This document shows positions 46,909-54,726 of a stretch of DNA of 54,726 nucleotides, in pieces. Made by a program: the position numbers and the translations under genes. Each line of letters begins with the position of its first letter. Position 1 is the stretch's first letter. The stretch comes from CAZMRW01 sp964568805. GTDB lineage: Bacteria; Pseudomonadota; Gammaproteobacteria; Methylococcales; Methylomonadaceae. The stretch is from assembly GCA_964568805.1 (NCBI GenBank), contig CAZMRW010000018.1, positions 1-54,726 of the forward strand, in the 5' to 3' direction. Below the pieces are notes generated by a model. That model searched no databases. It saw only the letters and a program-made list of their open reading frames with translations, and was not told the DNA's origin.

Positions 46909-49900
46909 CTAATCGCGTTCCAGTTCTATGTTTACAGCCAATGAGCGTATTTCTTTAATCAATACATTAAATGATTCCGGCATACCGGCTTCCATTTTAT
47001 GGTCGCCATCAACAATATTTTTATACATGCGAGTCCTTCCCGTTACATCATCGGATTTTACCGTCAGCATTTCCTGCAAGGTATAAGCCGCGCCATAAGC
47101 TTCGAGCGCCCACACTTCCATTTCACCGAAACGTTGTCCGCCGAACTGGGCCTTTCCGCCTAATGGCTGTTGCGTGACAAGGCTATAAGGCCCGGTCGAG
47201 CGAGCATGCATTTTGTCATCGACCAAATGGTTCAATTTCAGCATATACATATAACCGACAGTCACTTCACGCTCAAACGGTTCGCCAGTCAGTCCGTCAT
47301 AAAGGGTAATCTGGCCGTGCTCAGGCAGATCGGCAAGCTTCAGCATCGTACGAATATCTTCTTCGGTCGCACCGTCAAATACCGGTGTCGCCATCGGCAC
47401 GCCATCAATCAAATTGGAAGCCAGTTCCAGAATTTCCTTATCGGAGAATGAATCCAGATTTTCTTTACGGCCGCTGCTGTTATAAATTTTGTTCAAAAAT
47501 TCCCTGATTTCATTGACCTTGGCTTTTGCTTCAAGCATTTTACCTATCTTGATGCCCAAACCTTTTGCGGCCCAACCCAAGTGAGTTTCCAGCACCTGCC
47601 CAACGTTCATCCGCGACGGAACGCCTAACGGATTCAGGACGATATCCACCGGATTGCCGTCCGCGGTATAGGGCATATCCTCAATCGGTCTGATCATCGA
47701 GATAACACCTTTGTTCCCATGACGACCCGCCATCTTGTCACCGGGTTGAATGCGGCGCTTCACTGCCAGATAGACTTTGACCATCTTCAACACGCCGGGC
47801 GCTAAATCATCGCCCATCGTGATTTTCTTGCGCTTGACCTCGAATTTTTCATCAAAGGCTTTTCGTTGTTGTTCAACTTGCTCAACTACAGTCTCTAGTT
47901 GCACATTGATGTCTTCATCTTTCATCCTGATTTTGAGCCAGTCAGAATGCTTGAGACCGTCCAGATAATCCTTGGTTATTTCCGTACCGGCTTTCAATTG
48001 GCCGGGACCCGACTGGGCCGGTTTGCCGATCAGTAATTTAGCTACCCGGGCAAAAATATCCCCTTCCAGTATTTTCAGCTGATCGTCAAGATCTTTACGA
48101 TAACGTTTAATTTCGGCCTCTTCGATATCGAGCGCCCGCTTATCTTTTTTGACGCCGTCGCGGGTAAATACCTGCACATCGATAACCGTGCCTTCGATAC
48201 TGCCCGGAACCCGCAACGAGGTATCCTTGACATCTGCCGCCTTCTCGCCAAAAATAGCGCGCAACAGTTTTTCTTCAGGCGTTAGCTGAGTTTCGCCTTT
48301 TGGCGTCACCTTGCCGACCAGTATGTCTCCGCCCTTGACTTCGGCACCGACAAATACGATTCCGGATTCATCAAGTTTCGACAGGGCTTCCTCGCTGACA
48401 TTTGGAATATCGGCGGTAATTTCTTCCGGGCTGTGCTTGGTGTCGCGAGCGACACAGGTCTTCTCTTCAATATGGATGGTGGTAAAACGGTCTTCTTTAA
48501 CCACACGCTCGGATACGAGGATCGAGTCTTCGAAGTTGTATCCGTTCCAGGGCATGAAGGCAACCAGCATATTTTGTCCCAATGCCAATTCGCCGATATC
48601 GGTGGAGGGTCCGTCGGCAAGAATGTCGCCTGCGCTGACGATATCGCCAGGCTTAACCAGTGGTTTCTGATTGATACAGGTGTTCTGGTTCGAGCGGGTG
48701 TATTTGGTCAGATTGTAGATATCGACCCCCGGCGCCCCGGTCTCGGTTTCCGTATCATTGACCCGAACCACAATCCTGGCCGCATCGACGGCTTCGATAC
48801 TGCCGCCGCGGGTGGCAATGACGGTTACTCCCGAATCCTTGGCGACGGTTCTTTCCATGCCCGTTCCAACCAATGGCTTTTCAGCTCTTAGGGTTGGGAC
48901 AGCCTGACGCTGCATGTTCGAACCCATCAATGCGCGGTTGGCATCGTCGTGCTCCAGGAACGGAATGATCGATGCCGCAACCGACACGATCTGCTTGGAC
49001 GATACGTCCATATACTGTACGGTATCGGACATCGCCAGGGTAAATTCATCCTTATGGCGGCAGGATACAAGTCCTTCCACCAGCTTGCCGTTTTCATCGA
49101 CGGGCACACTGGCCTGAGCGATGACGAATTCGCCCTCTTCAATCGCCGACAGATAATCAACCTGATCGGTCACCTTGCCGTCGATGACTTTCCGGTAAGG
49201 TGTTTCCAGAAAACCGTAATCATTGGTTCGAGCATACACCGACAAGGAATTTATCAAGCCGATATTCGGACCTTCAGGCGTTTCAATCGGACAGACGCGT
49301 CCATAGTGCGTGGTATGAACGTCACGCACCTCAAATCCTGCCCGTTCACGGGCCAGACCGCCGGGACCCAATGCCGATACGCGGCGCTTGTGCGTCACTT
49401 GCGATAACGGATTGTTTTGATCCATAAACTGCGACAACTGGCTGGAGCCGAAAAATTCCTTTACAGCTGCTGATACCGGCTTCGCATTGATAATTTCCTG
49501 CGGCATCAGACCTTCCGAATCAGCCAGCGTCAACCGTTCCTTAACGGCTCTTTCAACTCTGACCAAGCCGACGCGGAATTGATTTTCGATCATTTCACCG
49601 ACCGAACGCACACGCCGGTTGCCCAAATGGTCGATATCATCGACGTTGCCGTTGCCGTTACGGATGTCGATTAATTCTTTAAGCACATCGATGATGTCTT
49701 CTTTGGTCAGCGTGCCGGAGCCTGTGGTTTCTTCACGGCCCAGACGGCGATTGAACTTCATGCGCCCAACCGTGGACAGATCGTATCTTTCATCGGTGAA
49801 AAACAGATTCTGAAACAGATTTTCCGCTGATTCTTTCGTTGGCGGCTCGCCGGGACGCATCATCCGGTAAATTTCAACCAGCGCTTCCAGGGTATTGGTC

Positions 49901-50985
49901 GTTGTATCCAACTTCATTGCGTTGGACATGTAGGGACCTTTGTCAAGATCATTGACAAACAAGGTATCCAGTTCTGCAATGCCGCTTTCTATGCAGCGAT
50001 CCAGAATGGATGGAGTGACCTCATCATTGACATTGGCAATCAATTCGCCTGTCGATTGATCGATGATATTGTTCGCAAGAATTTTGCCGACCAGATAATC
50101 TCTGGGCACGTCGACTTCAGCCAAGCCGGCTTTAATCATTTCGCGAATATGTTTGCTGGTTATCCGCCGTCCTTCTTCTACCAGCACTTTGCCATCATGT
50201 TTGATGTCGAATGCAGCGATTTCACCCCGCATTCTCTCCGGGATAATATGAAACAGACATTTTTCCGCACTGATGCTGAATCTGTTTTTTTCGAAGAAAA
50301 TATTGATAATTTCCTCATTGTCCATCCCTAGAGCCCTGAGCAAAATCGTTGCCGGGATTTTTCTGCGCCGGTCTATCCGGACGTAAACGCAATCCTTATG
50401 ATCAAATTCGAAATCGAGCCAGGATCCGCGATACGGAATCACTCTGGCGTTAAATAACAGCTTTCCTGACGAATGGGTCTTGCCTTTATCATGATCAAAG
50501 AAAACACCCGGCGAACGATGTAACTGGGAAACGATAACTCGCTCGGTACCGTTGATGACAAAAGTTCCATTATCCGTCATCAGAGGCAGTTCGCCCATGT
50601 AGACTTCCTGCTCACGTATGTCCTTGACAACCTTGGCGTTAGCGGCTGCTTCCTTGTCATAGATAACCAGACGGACCAAAACTCTTAAGGGCGCCGCATA
50701 GGTTGCGCCTCGCTGCTGGCACTCTCTTACATCGAATACAGGATCACCCAGCCGGTATCTTACATACTCCAAAACCGCATAGCCGGAATGGCTTTCGATT
50801 GGAAATACACTGGAAAATGCGGCATGCAGACCCATATCCGCACGCTTTTCGGGCGTAATCCCGGATTGTAAAAAACTGGCATAGGAATTAATTTGTGTAG
50901 CCAGAAGATAAGGGACATCAAGTACTTCTGTACTTTTCCCAAAGTTATTACGAATACGCTTTTTTTCGGTAAAAGAGTAGGACAT
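46909..50985 (-). CDS. rpoB: RNA polymerase subunit beta
   Basis: 1358 residues (E. coli 1342). Starts MSYSFTEKKRIRNNFGKS. The rifampicin pocket reads GSSQLSQFMDQNNPLSQVTH then KRRVSALGPGGL, with wild-type Asp, His and Ser at the usual resistance positions. C-terminal GDKMAGRHGNKGVIS and PLGGKAQFGGQRFGEMEVWA are conserved. The ATG at 50985 fits the family; a reading from 51069 adds 28 unrelated residues. A hairpin precedes it in the 151-nt rplL-rpoB gap. Confidence 0.98.
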   Translation of the reverse strand: MSYSFTEKKRIRNNFGKSTEVLDVPYLLATQINSYASFLQSGITPEKRADMGLHAAFSSVFPIESHSGYAVLEYVRYRLGDPVFDVRECQQRGATYAAPLRVLVRLVIYDKEAAANAKVVKDIREQEVYMGELPLMTDNGTFVINGTERVIVSQLHRSPGVFFDHDKGKTHSSGKLLFNARVIPYRGSWLDFEFDHKDCVYVRIDRRRKIPATILLRALGMDNEEIINIFFEKNRFSISAEKCLFHIIPERMRGEIAAFDIKHDGKVLVEEGRRITSKHIREMIKAGLAEVDVPRDYLVGKILANNIIDQSTGELIANVNDEVTPSILDRCIESGIAELDTLFVNDLDKGPYMSNAMKLDTTTNTLEALVEIYRMMRPGEPPTKESAENLFQNLFFTDERYDLSTVGRMKFNRRLGREETTGSGTLTKEDIIDVLKELIDIRNGNGNVDDIDHLGNRRVRSVGEMIENQFRVGLVRVERAVKERLTLADSEGLMPQEIINAKPVSAAVKEFFGSSQLSQFMDQNNPLSQVTHKRRVSALGPGGLARERAGFEVRDVHTTHYGRVCPIETPEGPNIGLINSLSVYARTNDYGFLETPYRKVIDGKVTDQVDYLSAIEEGEFVIAQASVPVDENGKLVEGLVSCRHKDEFTLAMSDTVQYMDVSSKQIVSVAASIIPFLEHDDANRALMGSNMQRQAVPTLRAEKPLVGTGMERTVAKDSGVTVIATRGGSIEAVDAARIVVRVNDTETETGAPGVDIYNLTKYTRSNQNTCINQKPLVKPGDIVSAGDILADGPSTDIGELALGQNMLVAFMPWNGYNFEDSILVSERVVKEDRFTTIHIEEKTCVARDTKHSPEEITADIPNVSEEALSKLDESGIVFVGAEVKGGDILVGKVTPKGETQLTPEEKLLRAIFGEKAADVKDTSLRVPGSIEGTVIDVQVFTRDGVKKDKRALDIEEAEIKRYRKDLDDQLKILEGDIFARVAKLLIGKPAQSGPGQLKAGTEITKDYLDGLKHSDWLKIRMKDEDINVQLETVVEQVEQQRKAFDEKFEVKRKKITMGDDLAPGVLKMVKVYLAVKRRIQPGDKMAGRHGNKGVISMIRPIEDMPYTADGNPVDIVLNPLGVPSRMNVGQVLETHLGWAAKGLGIKIGKMLEAKAKVNEIREFLNKIYNSSGRKENLDSFSDKEILELASNLIDGVPMATPVFDGATEEDIRTMLKLADLPEHGQITLYDGLTGEPFEREVTVGYMYMLKLNHLVDDKMHARSTGPYSLVTQQPLGGKAQFGGQRFGEMEVWALEAYGAAYTLQEMLTVKSDDVTGRTRMYKNIVDGDHKMEAGMPESFNVLIKEIRSLAVNIELERD

Positions 50986-51085
50986 ATCGATTCCAAACCT
51001 TTTCGTCATGAATAATTTTCTACTGTGCTGTTTTTGCAAACAGTAAAAGGCCGGCGATATAATATCCACCAGCCATACTTAAGTA

Positions 51086-51110
51086 GGGGCGCTCTGTATG
51101 AGCACTCCCC
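51086..51110 (-). promoter_or_regulatory. Hairpin in the rplL-rpoB gap
   Basis: On the minus strand GGGG-AGT-GCTC, a 5-nt loop, then GAGC-G-CCCC form a stem with an internal loop. It sits 27 nt after rplL, where E. coli has an attenuator and an RNase III site. No T tract follows, so processing is as likely as termination. Confidence 0.45.
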
Positions 51111-51136
51111 TGCCGTTGTGTCAGTGCGTTGAATTT

Positions 51137-51505
51137 TTATTTAATTTCAACCGCAGCGCCTGCTTCCAACAGCTGCTTTTTAATATCTTCAGCTTCTGCT
51201 TTTGATACAGCTTCTTTCAATGTGGTAGGAACGCCTTCCACTGCATCCTTCGCTTCTTTCAGTCCTAATCCTGTAATGGCGCGAACGGTCTTGATTACCG
51301 CAACCTTATTTTCGCCAAAGCTTGTCAATATGACATCAAATTCGGTTTGTTCTTCAACAACCGCTGCAGCTGCAACAGGCGCCGCGACGGCAACCGCCGC
51401 TGCTGAAACGCCGAATTTTTCTTCCATTGCCGAAATCAAATCGACAATTTCCATAACGGTCATTTTCGAAACCGCTTCCAATATATCTTCTTTCGATACT
51501 GCCAT
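51137..51505 (-). CDS. rplL: 50S ribosomal protein L7/L12
   Basis: The 122-residue stalk protein that recruits translation GTPases. N-terminal dimerisation helices (SKEDILEAVSKMTVMEIVDL), an Ala/Val-rich hinge near residues 35-50, and the C-terminal factor-binding domain with KVAVIKTVRAITGLGLKEAK and VEGVPTTLKEAVSKAEAED. It lies 46 nt after rplJ. Confidence 0.98.
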   Translation of the reverse strand: MAVSKEDILEAVSKMTVMEIVDLISAMEEKFGVSAAAVAVAAPVAAAAVVEEQTEFDVILTSFGENKVAVIKTVRAITGLGLKEAKDAVEGVPTTLKEAVSKAEAEDIKKQLLEAGAAVEIK

Positions 51506-51551
51506 CTTGTATTCCTCTAAAAAATTTGGTTTGTAACTGGTTCAGCCAAGC

Positions 51552-52046
51552 TTAAGCCGCTTGCTTCAGGTCTCTGACCTCAGCCAACGTGCGAACTAGC
51601 TTCTCTACTGGCGCCTTCATCACCGACATCAACAAGCCAATGCCCTGATTACGGGTAGGCAGGCTTGCCAGACGATTCAACTCGGACGCTCCGTAGGCTT
51701 GTCCGCCGATTGCAACAATCTTGGTAATCAGCTTATCATGCGTTTTGGCAAAATTACTGATCAAACGCGCCGCAGAACCTGGATCTTCCATCGAAAATGC
51801 AAGCAATAAAGGACCAACCAGTCCATCTTGCATACACTCAAATTCGGTTCCGGCAATGGCCCGTTTTGCCAATGTATTTTTTACCACTCGCAGATAAACA
51901 CCAGTCTCTCTCGCGGTTTTACGCAGCTCAGTCAATTCCGTAACAGTTAATCCGCGATATTCCGCGGCTACGGCAGAATGAGCTTTAGCGGCGAATTCAG
52001 CGACCTCTTCTACGACGGCTTTCTTGCCATCCAAATTTAGTGCCAC
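51552..52046 (-). CDS. rplJ: 50S ribosomal protein L10
   Basis: A 164-residue stalk base protein that binds L7/L12 dimers through its C-terminal helix. Starts MALNLDGKKAVVEEVAEFAA; contains AEYRGLTVTELTELRKTARE and VVKNTLAKRA. The GTG start at 52046 has GGAGGT upstream. A 192-nt structured leader precedes it and is the likely site of L10 feedback control. Confidence 0.98.
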   Translation of the reverse strand: MALNLDGKKAVVEEVAEFAAKAHSAVAAEYRGLTVTELTELRKTARETGVYLRVVKNTLAKRAIAGTEFECMQDGLVGPLLLAFSMEDPGSAARLISNFAKTHDKLITKIVAIGGQAYGASELNRLASLPTRNQGIGLLMSVMKAPVEKLVRTLAEVRDLKQAA

Positions 52047-52238
52047 AGCTTACCTCCGGTATTTCTCTGAATAGTGTTTCAGAATGATAAAACGCATCCA
52101 TCGGATGCACCTTACGGTCCCTTTCCCCAGCTTATAGGTTCCAGCTTCCGTCTGCGCAGGAAATATTAAGTTTTACAACTCCTGCGGTCTTTGACGGTTG
52201 CCGTATCGACCGGCAACCCAAAGTCTTTTGTAAAGTTC
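52047..52238 (-). promoter_or_regulatory. rplJ leader (L10 leader-like)
   Basis: A 192-nt untranslated spacer between rplA and rplJ with strong structure. An 8-bp perfect stem GGTTGCCG/CGGCAACC with a 7-nt loop lies at 52196-52218 and is extended by CTTT/AAAG outside a small internal loop. A second stem GCATCC/GGATGC lies nearer the start codon. By position and structure it corresponds to the L10-L7/L12 autoregulatory leader. Confidence 0.65.
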
Positions 52239-52934
52239 TTAGGCCGTCAGACTGCTATGATCCAGCCATAATCCAGGACCCATGGTCGAAGATAGCGTGA
52301 TTTTTTTGATGTAAACCCCTTTAGAGGATGACGGCTTGGCCTTTTTTAAATCCGACAATAACGCTTCCAGATTACCCTGAATGGCGGCCGCATCAAATGT
52401 GAGCTTGCCCAGAGTACAATGAATTATTCCCGCTTTATCGGTACGGTAGCGAACCTGGCCCGATTTGGCATTTTTAACTGCTGTGGCGACATCCGGCGTT
52501 ACCGTGCCCACTTTAGGGTTCGGCATTAAGCCTCTGGGACCTAAAATTTGGCCTAATTGACCAACAACCCGCATCGCGTCAGGCGAGGCAATAACGACGT
52601 CGAAATTCATTTCGCCTTTTTTGACCAGATCGCCCAAATCGTCCATGCCGACGATATCGGCTCCCGCAGCCTTGGCAGCATCCGCGTTAGGACCCTGCGT
52701 AAAAACAGCTACCCGAACAGTTTTTCCGGTACCGTTAGGCAAAACGGTTGCGCCTCTTACGTTTTGATCCGATTTTCTAGGATCAACGCCAAGATTCACA
52801 CTCACATCGATCGCCTCGTTAAATTTGGCAGTACCCAGCTCTTTCAATAACTGCACAGCCTCGGCGACAGTATATTGCTTGGTTCTGTCGACTTTGCTTC
52901 TGATTTGTTTCGCTTTTTTCGTCAACTTGGCCAT
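52239..52934 (-). CDS. rplA: 50S ribosomal protein L1
   Basis: A 231-residue protein of the mobile L1 stalk at the E site. Starts MAKLTKKAKQIRSKVDRTKQ; contains FNEAIDVSVNLGVDPRKSDQ, GRGATV-type RGATVLPNGTGKTVRVAVF and LGPRGLMPNPKVGTVTPDVA. In E. coli L1 represses the rplKA message. It starts immediately after the rplK stop with no spacer, so the two are coupled. Confidence 0.98.
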   Translation of the reverse strand: MAKLTKKAKQIRSKVDRTKQYTVAEAVQLLKELGTAKFNEAIDVSVNLGVDPRKSDQNVRGATVLPNGTGKTVRVAVFTQGPNADAAKAAGADIVGMDDLGDLVKKGEMNFDVVIASPDAMRVVGQLGQILGPRGLMPNPKVGTVTPDVATAVKNAKSGQVRYRTDKAGIIHCTLGKLTFDAAAIQGNLEALLSDLKKAKPSSSKGVYIKKITLSSTMGPGLWLDHSSLTA

Positions 52935-53366
52935 TTATAATCCCTCCACATTCAGACCCATACTGCGCGCACTGCCGGCAATCGTCTTTACCGCCGCTTC
53001 CAGATTGGCCGCATTTAAATCTTCCATTTTCGTTTTGGCAATTTCTTCCAGTTGAGCACGGGTGACCGTACCTACTTTTTTAGTATTGGGATTACTGCTG
53101 CCGCTTTTGATGCCGGTTGCCTTTTTAAGCAATATCGACGCAGGAGGAGTTTTGGTGATAAAGGTAAAGCTGCGATCGCTGTAGACGGTTATGACGACAG
53201 GAAGGGGCAAACCTTTTTCAGTATCCTGAGTTTTTGCGTTAAATGCCTTGCAAAACTCCATGATGTTGACGCCGCGCTGGCCTAATGCAGGACCGACCGG
53301 CGGACTCGGATTAGCTTCACCCGCCTTTACTTGCAGCTTGATATATGCTGTGATTTTTTTTGCCAT
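52935..53366 (-). CDS. rplK: 50S ribosomal protein L11
   Basis: A 143-residue protein of the GTPase-associated centre, needed for RelA activation. Starts MAKKITAYIKLQVKAGEANP; contains PPVGPALGQRGVNIMEFCKA (the thiostrepton-site proline region), FTFITKTPPASILLKKA and the C-terminal rRNA-binding GSARSMGLNVEG. A terminator-like hairpin lies in the 105-nt gap after nusG. Confidence 0.98.
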   Translation of the reverse strand: MAKKITAYIKLQVKAGEANPSPPVGPALGQRGVNIMEFCKAFNAKTQDTEKGLPLPVVITVYSDRSFTFITKTPPASILLKKATGIKSGSSNPNTKKVGTVTRAQLEEIAKTKMEDLNAANLEAAVKTIAGSARSMGLNVEGL

Positions 53367-53414
53367 TTTTTACTCCAATATGGGTACAAGCGCATTTCTG
53401 CTCCCCCTAGACAC

Positions 53415-53444
53415 AAAAATCCCTGCCTTATTCAGACAGAGATT
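53415..53444 (-). terminator. Terminator-like hairpin between nusG and rplK
   Basis: On the minus strand AATCTCTG and CAGGGATT form an 8-bp stem with one G-U pair and an 11-nt loop, with five T at its 3' end overlapping the last stem bases. It probably reduces read-through from secE-nusG into rplK. A separate rplK promoter was not identified. Confidence 0.5.
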
Positions 53445-53471
53445 CAATAAATTTTTGCTAGAAAAAAGAAA

Positions 53472-54005
53472 TTAACTTTTCTCTACTTGACCGAATCCCA
53501 GTTCAACCGACGTTGAGCGACCAAAAATCAGCACTGACAGCTTTAATTTGCTTTTTTCGTAATTGACTTCTTCAACGACGCCATTAAAATCCTTGAACGG
53601 GCCATCAACGATCCTGATCACTTCACCGACTTCAAACAGGATTTTGGGACGAGGTTTGTTTACCCCTTCCTCGACCCGGTTCAGTATCGACATGGCTTCC
53701 TTTTCGGAAATGGGCGCGGGACGATCCGACGTTCCGCCGATAAAACCCAGAACCCTGGGAATATCTCTGACCAAATGCCAGGTTTCATCGGTCAATTCCA
53801 TCTGCACCAACACATACCCGGGAAAAAACTTTCTATCGCTTTTGCGCTGCTGCCCCATGCGCATCTCGACAATCTCTTCGGTTGGAACCAGAATTTTTCC
53901 AAAATACTGCTCCAGACCTTCTCTTTTAATTCTTTCTTCCAGCGCCTGTTTAACTTTGCCTTCAAAGTTAGAATAAGCGTGCACAACATACCAACGCAAT
54001 GCCAT
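53472..54005 (-). CDS. nusG: Transcription termination/antitermination factor NusG
   Basis: A 177-residue factor that links RNA polymerase to Rho or to ribosomal S10. The N-terminal NGN domain starts MALRWYVVHAYSNFEGKVKQ and includes RKSDRKFFPGYVLVQMELTD. The C-terminal KOW domain has VGEVIRIVDGPFKDFNGVVE and ends GFGQVEKS. The length is close to E. coli NusG (181). It lies 4 nt after secE. Confidence 0.98.
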   Translation of the reverse strand: MALRWYVVHAYSNFEGKVKQALEERIKREGLEQYFGKILVPTEEIVEMRMGQQRKSDRKFFPGYVLVQMELTDETWHLVRDIPRVLGFIGGTSDRPAPISEKEAMSILNRVEEGVNKPRPKILFEVGEVIRIVDGPFKDFNGVVEEVNYEKSKLKLSVLIFGRSTSVELGFGQVEKS

Positions 54006-54009
54006 CTGA

Positions 54010-54387
54010 TTACCCGCCTTGACCGGTTATAAAGCGAACGCCCCAGAACAGAAACATATCCAGCAACCAAAGGATCAGACCAACTAAAAACACCATCGCA
54101 AAAACCAGCATCGTAGTCCGCACGGTTTCATCACGGGTAGGCCATACAACCTTTCTGACTTCAAGCTTTGATTCGAGCACAAAGCTCCAGACGCCACGCC
54201 CTATTTCCGTGGTAAGCATCAAGCCTAAAGCAATCAACACGATAGCGACAATGCCAAGCACCCGGTAAAGAAGCTGAACTTCCGAAAAATAGTAGAATGC
54301 GGCTATGCCAGCCACCACAATGACAACCGCTAGGACCTGCTTGACAACATCCATAATGGATGTTGTGGCTTCTACTTGAGTATTCAT
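54010..54387 (-). CDS. secE: Protein translocase subunit SecE
   Basis: A 125-residue Sec translocon subunit of the long, three-segment type found in enteric-like gammaproteobacteria. Hydrophobic segments are at about 18-35, 40-58 and 93-115. The conserved amphipathic part SKLEVRKVVWPTRDETVRTT precedes the last segment, which clamps SecY. It is followed by nusG after 4 nt and preceded by tRNA-Trp. Confidence 0.98.
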   Translation of the reverse strand: MNTQVEATTSIMDVVKQVLAVVIVVAGIAAFYYFSEVQLLYRVLGIVAIVLIALGLMLTTEIGRGVWSFVLESKLEVRKVVWPTRDETVRTTMLVFAMVFLVGLILWLLDMFLFWGVRFITGQGG

Positions 54388-54429
54388 GAGTTATTTACTA
54401 TGTAAATAGATATTGTTATTTTATCTGAG

Positions 54430-54505
54430 TGGCAGGCCAGGAGGGTCTCGAACCCCCAACCCGCGGTTTTGGAGACCGCTACTCTACCAATTGAGCTACT
54501 GACCT
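54430..54505 (-). tRNA. trpT: tRNA-Trp (anticodon CCA)
   Basis: A 76-nt cloverleaf on the minus strand. The acceptor AGGTCAG pairs with CTGGCCT, followed by G-CCA, so the CCA end is encoded. The anticodon stem GCGGT/ACCGC encloses CTCCAAA with anticodon CCA. The T arm contains GGTTCGAGACC. Its place between tuf and secE is common in gammaproteobacteria. Confidence 0.96.
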
Positions 54506-54553
54506 AATCAGACAAATCGTACAGAACTTTCTATAATATACTAATTTAATTTA

Positions 54554-54726
54554 TTATTCAATAATTGATGCAACAACGCCGGCGCCGACTGTACGGCCGC
54601 CTTCCCGGATGGCAAAACGCAAGCCTTCTTCCATCGCAATCGGCGAGATCAGTTTGATTTCCACGGCGATGTTGTCGCCCGGCATCACCATTTCCACGCC
54701 TTCCGGCAATTGTACCGCGCCGGTGA
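54554..54726 (-). CDS. tuf: Elongation factor Tu, copy 2 (C-terminal part)
   Basis: The last 57 codons (incl. the stop) of a second tuf gene; the rest lies beyond the right edge. The encoded residues, running back from the C-terminal end VGAGVVASIIE, are the same as in copy 1 at 38079. Bases differ at a few synonymous places: the last codons, one Arg codon, and the Asn-Ile-Ala segment. It precedes tRNA-Trp by about 48 nt, so it probably lies in the same transcript as tRNA-Trp, secE and nusG. Confidence 0.95.
   Translation of the reverse strand, partial: TGAVQLPEGVEMVMPGDNIAVEIKLISPIAMEEGLRFAIREGGRTVGAGVVASIIE

Noticed and set aside
50986..51069. Extended N-terminus of RpoB
   Set aside because: The reading runs through the rplL-rpoB spacer; the family starts at MSYSFTEKKRIR.

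Overview
The window is a stretch of a gammaproteobacterial chromosome of moderate GC. Protein lengths, gene order and motifs of the translation genes match Gammaproteobacteria closely. A SmbP-type His/Ala repeat protein, a phosphorylase-kinase-like glucan hydrolase next to glucokinase, and MlaC would fit a methanotroph-like (Methylococcales) lineage. That placement is an inference; no methane-oxidation gene is present here.

Bases 1-13,850 hold scattered metabolic and stress genes. They are a phosphorylase-kinase alpha/beta-like GH15 protein overlapping glucokinase, a 7Fe-8S ferredoxin, a CYTH-TPR gene pair, iron superoxide dismutase, MlaC, SmbP, a convergent ornithine cyclodeaminase/arginase pair and one small unknown protein. 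Gaps between them are long and include a probable decayed P-loop ATPase and a nested palindromic repeat.

Bases 13,850-20,830 read as more GC-rich. They hold a YadGH-type ABC exporter, a membrane VTT domain fused to a flavin disulfide reductase, and a PiT phosphate permease followed by an ArsM arsenite methyltransferase. ArsM carries a 48-bp in-frame insertion bounded by 8-bp direct repeats. This block is a candidate acquired arsenic/phosphate/redox module. Bases 21,190-24,444 hold leuB, then a divergent pair of a DCC thiol oxidoreductase and a lipase-maturation-factor-like membrane protein.

From 24,640 to the end, every gene is on the minus strand. In transcription order: tuf copy 2 (cut by the window edge), tRNA-Trp, secE-nusG, rplK-rplA-rplJ-rplL-rpoB-rpoC, rpsL-rpsG-fusA-tuf, then the S10, spc and alpha ribosomal clusters without interruption, ending with rplQ and a strong bidirectional terminator. 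Control elements visible here are an rpsL promoter with an attenuator-like hairpin, an rplJ leader, hairpins before rplK and rpoB, and an internal promoter before rpsM. Only 6 nt separate tuf from rpsJ, so there is no room for a classical S10 leader.

I did not find a CRISPR array, a prophage, an intact insertion sequence or a clearly new multi-gene system. The best leads are the ArsM insertion with its PiT partner, the phosphorylase-kinase-like/glucokinase pair and the rpsL leader.
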